Origin: an uncultured Muribaculaceae bacterium | Lineage (GTDB): Bacteria; Bacteroidota; Bacteroidia; Bacteroidales; Muribaculaceae | DNA length: 36,696 bases | Reading direction: 5' to 3' | NCBI GenBank assembly: GCA_947381945.1 | Contig: CANCXM010000030.1 | Span: 1 to 36,696 of the forward strand | Shown here: piece by piece, positions 31,135 to 36,696 of the stretch | Numbering within the stretch: position 1 is the stretch's first letter | Layout: every line of letters starts with the position of its first letter | Notes under the pieces: generated by a model | Told to the model about the DNA's origin: nothing | What the model saw: only the letters and a program-made list of their open reading frames with translations | Databases searched by the model: none | Position numbers and translations under genes: made by a program

Positions 31135-32352
31135 CTAAGCCGGGAGGGATTTTTTCTTAAGATTCGGGAGGAAAGCCGCGACTATGCCAAGCAGAGGAGT
31201 ATAGGCACAGAAATTATAGACAGCCTCGATGCCATAACGGTCAGCAAAATCACCGAGCACAGCCGACGCGATACCGCCAACGCCGAAAGCGAAGCCGAAG
31301 AACAAACCCGAAATCATGCCGAGTTTGGTAGGCAGAAGCTCCTGAGCATAAAGAAGTATGGCCGGGAAAGCCGACGACAGCATGAAGCCCGCACAGAAGC
31401 TCAACACCACCGTCATCGCCAACCCGACATGAGGCATGAGCAAGGAGAACGGAGCCGTGCCGAGAATCGACACCCATATCACAGCCTTGCGACCGTAACG
31501 GTCACCGACCGGGCCTCCGACAAGCGTACCTGCGGCAGTCGAGACAACAAACACAAAGAGAAACACCTGCGAGAGCGACACCGACACCCCGAAGCGGTCG
31601 ATAAGATAGAAAGTGTAGTAGCTCGACAGGCTCGCCATATAGATATACTTCGAGAAAATCAGCACGATAATTACGCATATCGTAAATATGGTATATGCGC
31701 GCGACAGAGGCAGATGAGCCTTATGCTCCTCGCGGACCTCACGCGAACGCAAATCACGGAGATAGCCTGCGTACCAACGGCAGATAGGCCTCATGGCCCA
31801 GAAGCAGATGAAAGCGAAAATCAGGAAGAAAGCCACATAGCGGCGGTCGTGGGGTGCGACAATAAGAGCGACGAGCAGCGGACCGATCGAACCGCCGAAA
31901 TTTCCGCCAACCTGAAAGACCGATTGGGCGAAACCCCTGCGCTGACGGCCGGCAAGCGAAGTGATGCGCGATGCCTCGGGATGGAGTGTGGCCGAACCGA
32001 TACCGACCATGAAAACAGAGACAAGTATACCGGTGAGGGTGGTGCAGAAAGCAAAAAGCACGATGCCGATGGCTGTTGAACACATGCCCATAGGCAGACT
32101 CCACACAAATGGACGACGGTCAAATGCATAGCCTACGACCGGCTGAAAAATCGAAGCAGCAAGCTGATAGACAAGCGTGATGAGACCGATTTCGGCAAAA
32201 TTTATTCCCAGATCGGCCTTGAGCATGGGATAGACCGCAGTGATCACCGACTGGAGCAAATCATTGAGACAATGGGCGGCACTGAGAGCAAGAAGAACGT
32301 GGAAAGTCGGCATCTTAGTCAGCCCGCGCAATTTCTGAAAGAAAGTGGCCAT
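31135..32352 (-). CDS. MFS transporter, fosmidomycin-resistance (Fsr) type
   Basis: 405-aa inner membrane protein with twelve predicted helices. The N-terminal half has HVLLALSAAHCLNDLLQSV (TM1, typical of Fsr proteins), the MFS loop GYAFDRRPF, and GSATLHPEASRITSLAG before TM5. The C-terminal half repeats the loop as GPVGDRYGRKAV. In E. coli the Fsr homologue exports fosmidomycin; the natural substrate here is unknown. The start at 32352 was chosen because a full-consensus promoter (32380-32411) covers the upstream part of the frame, giving a leader of about 20 nt. Confidence 0.88.
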   Translation of the reverse strand: MATFFQKLRGLTKMPTFHVLLALSAAHCLNDLLQSVITAVYPMLKADLGINFAEIGLITLVYQLAASIFQPVVGYAFDRRPFVWSLPMGMCSTAIGIVLFAFCTTLTGILVSVFMVGIGSATLHPEASRITSLAGRQRRGFAQSVFQVGGNFGGSIGPLLVALIVAPHDRRYVAFFLIFAFICFWAMRPICRWYAGYLRDLRSREVREEHKAHLPLSRAYTIFTICVIIVLIFSKYIYMASLSSYYTFYLIDRFGVSVSLSQVFLFVFVVSTAAGTLVGGPVGDRYGRKAVIWVSILGTAPFSLLMPHVGLAMTVVLSFCAGFMLSSAFPAILLYAQELLPTKLGMISGLFFGFAFGVGGIASAVLGDFADRYGIEAVYNFCAYTPLLGIVAAFLPNLKKKSLPA

Positions 32353-32379
32353 GATGATTGATTTATTTGATTCGGGGTG

Positions 32380-32411
32380 CAAAGGTAAGGAGAATTTACA
32401 AAGCCGACAAA
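32380..32411 (-). promoter_or_regulatory. Promoter of the MFS transporter gene
   Basis: Minus strand TTTG (32411-32408), 20-nt spacer, TACCTTTG (32387-32380). Full consensus; it fixes the start codon at 32352. Confidence 0.85.
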
Positions 32412-32540
32412 TCGCCACTTCCAACCGCTCCCATCTGAATACACATACGTCGTGACATCCTCACTTACCCAATGCATATTGGTCAAAAACAGAACAAATG
32501 AGGGTCTTTTCGCTAATTTTACATTTTTTATTGTTACATT

Positions 32541-32573
32541 TTTCGCTTATTGCCTAAATCATTGGTAACTTTG
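32541..32573 (+). promoter_or_regulatory. Promoter of the RND efflux operon
   Basis: TTTC (32541-32544, near match), 21-nt spacer, TAACTTTG (32566-32573, full match). Leader of about 55 nt. Confidence 0.65.
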
Positions 32574-32633
32574 CACATTAAATTCCCGAAAATAATATAA
32601 AAATAGGTATAATTAGTAACGAAAAGAATGACA

Positions 32634-33812
32634 ATGAAATCCATCGCGTTATCGAAAAGCGGCATTGGAATCATGCTAGCAGCCGTGGCCTTGTTTCCCT
32701 CATGCTCGAAACAGCAGCAGCAAATGCAGGCCCCCGCACCCGAAATCGCAACAATTACCCTGACTCCACAGTCGGCTGATCTGCAATCCACCTTCCCGGC
32801 TACCATCAAGGGCAAGACCGACATCGACATCCGTCCCCAGGTGACGGGATTCATCACCAAAGTCAATGTTGACGAAGGACAGCGTGTCCACAAAGGACAG
32901 GTCCTCTTCACTCTCGACCAGGTGACCTTCCAGGCTGCCGTTGACCAGGCTAAAGCCGCTGTCAACAATGCCCAGACCGCTGTCAACACAGCCAAAATGA
33001 CTGCTGACAACAAAAAGAAACTCTTCGACAAGAACATCATCAGCGAATACGAATATCAGCTTTCCCAGAACTCACTTGCACAGGCACAGGCTCAGCTCGC
33101 AAACGCCAAGGCAGCCCTTGCATCCGCACAGAAAAACCTCGCCTACACAGTCGTGACCGCTCCCAGCGACGGCGTTGTCGGCACCATCCCCAACCGTGAA
33201 GGTTCGCTCGCCTCACCCTCTTCGGCACAGCCCCTCACCACTGTCAGCGACAACTCTCAGGTCTACGCTTACTTCTCGCTCACCGAAAACGACCTCCTCA
33301 ACCTCGTCGGTGAAGGAGAGCGCACAATGGATGCCGCCATCAAGGCCATGCCCGAAGTGCAGCTCCGCATGAGCGACGGCTCAATTTATCCCTACACCGG
33401 CAAGGTAGCTACCGTTTCGGGTGTCATCGACAACGCAACAGGTGCTTCAAGCGTCCGCGCCCTCTTCAACAACCCCAACGGCGTTCTCCGCAGCGGTGCC
33501 ACCGGCCAGGTAATCCTTCCCGACAACAAGGAAGCTGTCATCGTAATCCCCCAGAAGGCCACTTTCGAGCTTCAGGACCGTCGCTTTGTCTATGTCGTGA
33601 ATGACTCCAACAAGGTTGTTTCAACACCTATCACTGTTGAAGCTAACAACGATGGCAAGAACTTCGTGGTCAACACCGGTCTCCAGTCAGGCCAGCGCAT
33701 CGCCATCGAAGGTGTCGGCACCAAGCTTCAGGACGGCATGACCATCAACCCCGTCGCTCCCAAGACCGATGCGGCTCCCGCTGAAGCCGCTCAGGCTCCC
33801 GCAGCAAAATAA
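32634..33812 (+). CDS. RND efflux periplasmic adaptor lipoprotein (AcrA/MexA-like)
   Basis: 392-aa membrane fusion protein linking an inner-membrane RND pump to an outer-membrane channel. Signal peptide with lipobox at Cys24 (ALFPSC). The lipoyl half-motifs are DIRPQVTGFITKVNVDEGQ (~65-83) and NLAYTVVTAPSDGVVG (~170-185), on either side of an Ala/Gln-rich coiled-coil hairpin (~100-165). A beta-barrel and a membrane-proximal domain follow, with an Ala/Pro-rich end. ATG at 32634 was chosen; an ATG two codons upstream is possible. It is followed by the permease gene after 72 bp that include a hairpin. Confidence 0.93.
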   Translation: MKSIALSKSGIGIMLAAVALFPSCSKQQQQMQAPAPEIATITLTPQSADLQSTFPATIKGKTDIDIRPQVTGFITKVNVDEGQRVHKGQVLFTLDQVTFQAAVDQAKAAVNNAQTAVNTAKMTADNKKKLFDKNIISEYEYQLSQNSLAQAQAQLANAKAALASAQKNLAYTVVTAPSDGVVGTIPNREGSLASPSSAQPLTTVSDNSQVYAYFSLTENDLLNLVGEGERTMDAAIKAMPEVQLRMSDGSIYPYTGKVATVSGVIDNATGASSVRALFNNPNGVLRSGATGQVILPDNKEAVIVIPQKATFELQDRRFVYVVNDSNKVVSTPITVEANNDGKNFVVNTGLQSGQRIAIEGVGTKLQDGMTINPVAPKTDAAPAEAAQAPAAK

Positions 33813-33839
33813 AAAACATTAATTCATTCACATTTCTAT

Positions 33840-33862
33840 CAGCCGGTTCAAATCTCCGGCTG
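33840..33862 (+). other. Intra-operon hairpin between adaptor and permease genes
   Basis: CAGCCGG (33840-33846) and CCGGCTG (33856-33862), 9-nt loop, no T-run. It could adjust mRNA stability or the expression ratio of the two genes. Confidence 0.5.
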
Positions 33863-33884
33863 AACAACGAATAAAGAATCAGTA

Positions 33885-36696
33885 ATGAAATTAGATACTT
33901 TTATCAACAGGCCGGTGCTGTCGACGGTGATTTCAATCTTCATCGTCCTTCTGGGTCTTATCGGACTTTTCGCACTCCCCGTGACCCAGTTCCCTGACAT
34001 CGCACCGCCGACAATCCGCGTGTCAACCACCTATACCGGTGCCAACGCGCAGGCCGTGCTCAACTCCGTGATTGCCCCTCTTGAGGAATCAATCAACGGT
34101 GCGGAAGGCATGACCTACATGGAATCAACCGCAACCAACACCGGCTCGGCCGACATCACTGTCTACTTCGAACAGGGCTTCAACCCCGACATGGCAGCCG
34201 TCGACGTCCAGAACCGTGTGGCCAAAGCCCAAAACCTCCTCCCTGCCGAAGTTACCCAGGTAGGTGTGCTCACCCAGAAGCGTCAGACCTCGATGCTCCT
34301 CATGGTGGCTCTCTACGATGAATCGGGCAACTACACCCAGGAGTTCCTCGACAACTATGCCAAAATCAACATGATTCCGCAGTTGCAGCGTGTGTCAGGT
34401 GTGGGTGACGTCATGAGCTTCGGTGCCGACTACTCGATGCGTATCTGGCTCAAGCCCGAGGTGATGGCTCAGTATGGTCTCATCCCGACCGACATTTCCT
34501 ACGCTCTCGCCGAGCAGAACATCGAGGCCGCCCCCGGTGCCTTCGGCGAGCAGGGCGACCAGAGCTTCCAGTATACCATGAAGTATAAAGGCCGTCTCGT
34601 GACCCCCGAACAGTTTGAGGACATCGTCGTTTCAGCCAAGCCTACCGGTGAGGTTCTCCGCCTCGGCGACGTGGCAGATGTCGAGCTCGGACGTGTGACC
34701 TACGGTTTCTCCAACTCACTCAACGGCTACGCCTCAACAAGCTGTATCGTCTTCCAGACAGCAGGCTCCAACGCGACCCAGATTATCAACGACTGTCTCA
34801 AGGTGGTCGACAGCATGAAGAAAGATCTTCCCGCAGGTCTCGCCATCGCAGTCCCGATGAACAACAACGACTTCCTTGACGCCTCAATCCACGAGGTTAT
34901 CAAGACCCTCATCGAGGCATTCATCCTCGTGTTCTTTGTGGTATATGTCTTCCTCCAGGACATCCGCTCCACCATCATCCCCGCCATCGCCATCCCCGTG
35001 GCCCTCGTGGGTACATTCTTCTTCATGAACATCATCGGGTTCTCGCTCAACCTCATCACCCTCTCGGCTCTCGTCTTGGCGATTGCGATTGTGGTCGACG
35101 ACGCGATTGTGGTCGTCGAGGCGGTCCATGCCAAACTCGACGTGGGCTACAAGAGCGCGCGCAAGGCATCAATCGACGCGATGGGCGAAATCGGCGGTGC
35201 CATCATCTCGATTACCCTCGTCATGATGCTCGTGTTCATCCCCGTGTCGTTCATGTCGGGTACAACAGGTGTGTTCTACCGTCAGTTCGGTCTCACAATG
35301 GCAATCGCCATCGGTCTTTCGGCATTGAACGCCCTCACGCTCTCTCCCGCACTCTGTGCCGTGTTCCTTAAAGGCCACGATGACGACTCATCACTCAAAG
35401 AGCGCATGGGCAAGGCCTACGGTGCAGCCGCCGAGGCTGTAAAGGGTCAGGCAAAACGCCGCTTCACCCTCAACATGCCCCCGCTGGTGACCTTCGCCTT
35501 CCTCGCTGCAACAATCACCTTCATGGTACTCGGATGGTACAACACTGAACACCCCGTCCAGCTCATCATCGCTTCCGTTGTTGCCGTCATCACCATCCTC
35601 GGCATCTTCAACAAGCGTTTCCATCAAGGATTCGAGAAAGGATTCGGCCGTATCCTCAAACTGTACAATAAGCTCACCGCTTTCTTCATCAACCACAAGA
35701 TCACCTCATTCGCCATCGTTGCCGGCGCTGTCGCAATCCTTGTATGGCTCATGAGCATCACCACTTCAACCCTCGTTCCGAGCGAGGACACCGGTACACT
35801 CTTCTGCATGGTCGACATGCCCCCGGGAACTTCTCAGGAACGCACCGACGAGGTCCTTGACCAGCTCGACAATATCCTCGCGCAGGTACCCGAAATCGAG
35901 TATCGCCAGAAAATTTCAGGCTATAGCTTCATGGCCGGTCAGGGTGCCACCTACGGTACATTCATCCTCAAGCTCAAACATTGGGAAGACCGTAAGGAAG
36001 CCACTCAGACTTCCGACGCAATCCTCGGCAAGCTCTACGGCATGACATCGGCCATCAAGGACGGACGTGTGATGATTTTCGCTCCGCCTATGATTACCGG
36101 TTACTCAATGACCAACGGTTTCGAGCTCAAGATGCAGGACAAGACCGGTGGCAACATCAACGACTTCTTCGCCGTTGTCCAGGGCTTCCTCGCAAAACTC
36201 AACCAGCAGCCTGAGGTCCAGATGGCCTACACCACCTTCAACCCGACCTTCCCGCAGTACATGATTGACATCGACGCTGCAAAGGCCAAGCAGGCAGGTC
36301 TCTCGCCCAAGGATATTCTTTCGACTCTCCAGGGCTACTACGGTGGTATGTATGTCTCCAACTTCAACCGTTTTGGTAAGATCTACCGTGTGATGATGCA
36401 GGCCAACCCCGAATCCCGCGTAAGCCCCGAGACACTTTCGTCAATCAAGGTGCGCAACGGCAAGGAGATGGCATCGCTCTCTAACTTCGTCACCTTGACC
36501 AAGATTTACGGTCCTGACCTTCTCAACCGATTCAACATGTTCCAGTCAATCTCCGTGACCGGTCAGCCCGCCCCCGGCTACACCTCCGGTGACTGTCTCG
36601 CAGTCATCGAGCGCGTCGCCGCCGAGACTCTCCCCGCCGGCTTCGGCTATGAGTACTCCGGTATGACCCGTGAGGAGGCTTCAACAGGCGCAGGTT
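33885..36696 (+). CDS. RND efflux permease (HAE1/AcrB-like), 3' end beyond window
   Basis: The frame opens at ATG 33885 (MKLDTFINRPVLSTVISIFI) and stays open to the right edge, about 937 codons of the usual ~1,030-1,050. It is a proton-driven tripartite efflux pump. TM1 is at residues ~10-30, then the porter domain (PVTQFPDIAPPTIRVSTTY, NTGSADITVYFEQG). The TM4 segment LVLAIAIVVDDAIVVVEAV has the paired Asp of the proton relay. Between TM6 (LSPALCAVFLKG) and TM7 (ITSFAIVAGAVAILVW) there is an insert of roughly 60 residues with two extra hydrophobic stretches. An outer-membrane channel gene may follow outside the window. Confidence 0.93.
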   Translation, partial: MKLDTFINRPVLSTVISIFIVLLGLIGLFALPVTQFPDIAPPTIRVSTTYTGANAQAVLNSVIAPLEESINGAEGMTYMESTATNTGSADITVYFEQGFNPDMAAVDVQNRVAKAQNLLPAEVTQVGVLTQKRQTSMLLMVALYDESGNYTQEFLDNYAKINMIPQLQRVSGVGDVMSFGADYSMRIWLKPEVMAQYGLIPTDISYALAEQNIEAAPGAFGEQGDQSFQYTMKYKGRLVTPEQFEDIVVSAKPTGEVLRLGDVADVELGRVTYGFSNSLNGYASTSCIVFQTAGSNATQIINDCLKVVDSMKKDLPAGLAIAVPMNNNDFLDASIHEVIKTLIEAFILVFFVVYVFLQDIRSTIIPAIAIPVALVGTFFFMNIIGFSLNLITLSALVLAIAIVVDDAIVVVEAVHAKLDVGYKSARKASIDAMGEIGGAIISITLVMMLVFIPVSFMSGTTGVFYRQFGLTMAIAIGLSALNALTLSPALCAVFLKGHDDDSSLKERMGKAYGAAAEAVKGQAKRRFTLNMPPLVTFAFLAATITFMVLGWYNTEHPVQLIIASVVAVITILGIFNKRFHQGFEKGFGRILKLYNKLTAFFINHKITSFAIVAGAVAILVWLMSITTSTLVPSEDTGTLFCMVDMPPGTSQERTDEVLDQLDNILAQVPEIEYRQKISGYSFMAGQGATYGTFILKLKHWEDRKEATQTSDAILGKLYGMTSAIKDGRVMIFAPPMITGYSMTNGFELKMQDKTGGNINDFFAVVQGFLAKLNQQPEVQMAYTTFNPTFPQYMIDIDAAKAKQAGLSPKDILSTLQGYYGGMYVSNFNRFGKIYRVMMQANPESRVSPETLSSIKVRNGKEMASLSNFVTLTKIYGPDLLNRFNMFQSISVTGQPAPGYTSGDCLAVIERVAAETLPAGFGYEYSGMTREEASTGAG

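Noticed and set aside
31063..32079. 338-codon plus-strand frame opposite the MFS gene
   Set aside because: It begins inside hairpin E2 and reads as a highly charged shadow of the membrane protein gene.

Overview
The window reads as a stretch of ordinary chromosome from a Bacteroidales bacterium, most likely a Muribaculaceae-type gut organism. This rests on several things seen in the sequence. Promoters repeatedly match the Bacteroidetes pattern TTTG-N19..21-TAnnTTTG. Start codons lack Shine-Dalgarno sequences. Two secreted proteins end in type IX secretion-like tails. The gene set is typical of the group (DUF349 protein, Rex, OprO/P-like porin, GH43 lipoprotein, beta-propeller lipoprotein, RND efflux pair). 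Species identity is inference.

Layout. 1-700: the 3' part of a probable small RNA, a small His-rich membrane protein gene and a tRNA-Arg(ACG). 688-2332: zupT zinc transporter and a convergent HAD phosphatase whose ends overlap. 2333-2823: intergenic region with a second copy of the small RNA and the pyrE promoter. 2824-4547: pyrE, an SRPBCC protein and a Rieske-like lipoprotein. 4548-8891: a long palindromic hairpin, then a leftward run of sugar-phosphate transferase, recQ and NUDIX hydrolase. 8892-10926: an AT-rich island with tandem promoters and a beta-propeller lipoprotein. 10927-14648: a second long hairpin, a DUF349 protein and an AAA/DUF4143 ATPase. 14690-16484: six 23-bp tandem repeats and a GH43 lipoprotein. 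16595-18436: M6 metalloprotease with a T9SS tail. 18537-19696: rex and an overlapping degenerate FAH-fold gene. 19864-25570: gltX, argC, porin, nucleoside-gate membrane protein and beta-carbonic anhydrase. 25843-26826: a secreted protein of unknown function. 27095-27606: a YafQ-like toxin-antitoxin locus with an amber codon inside the toxin. 27607-28195: degenerate ~21-bp repeats, a third small-RNA copy and the parC promoter. 28196-30940: parC. 30965-31098: another long hairpin. 31135-32352: fosmidomycin-resistance-like MFS transporter. 32634 to the right edge: RND adaptor and a truncated RND permease.

The most interesting content is intergenic. (1) Three copies (one cut by the left edge) of a ~70-75-nt small-RNA-like element share a 5' block and a terminator capped by a GNRA-type loop; the two complete copies also have a promoter. 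One copy carries a 15-nt perfect complement to the 5' leader of the porin gene in this same window. (2) Three ~130-150-bp palindromes, plus a shorter relative, have arms built from ACATAAG-like octamers. They sit between convergent genes, and the arms keep pairing although their sequence has changed. (3) Exact 23-bp tandem repeats lie immediately upstream of the AAA/DUF4143 ATPase gene. (4) A toxin-antitoxin locus has an operator-like repeat array and a single nonsense codon in the toxin.
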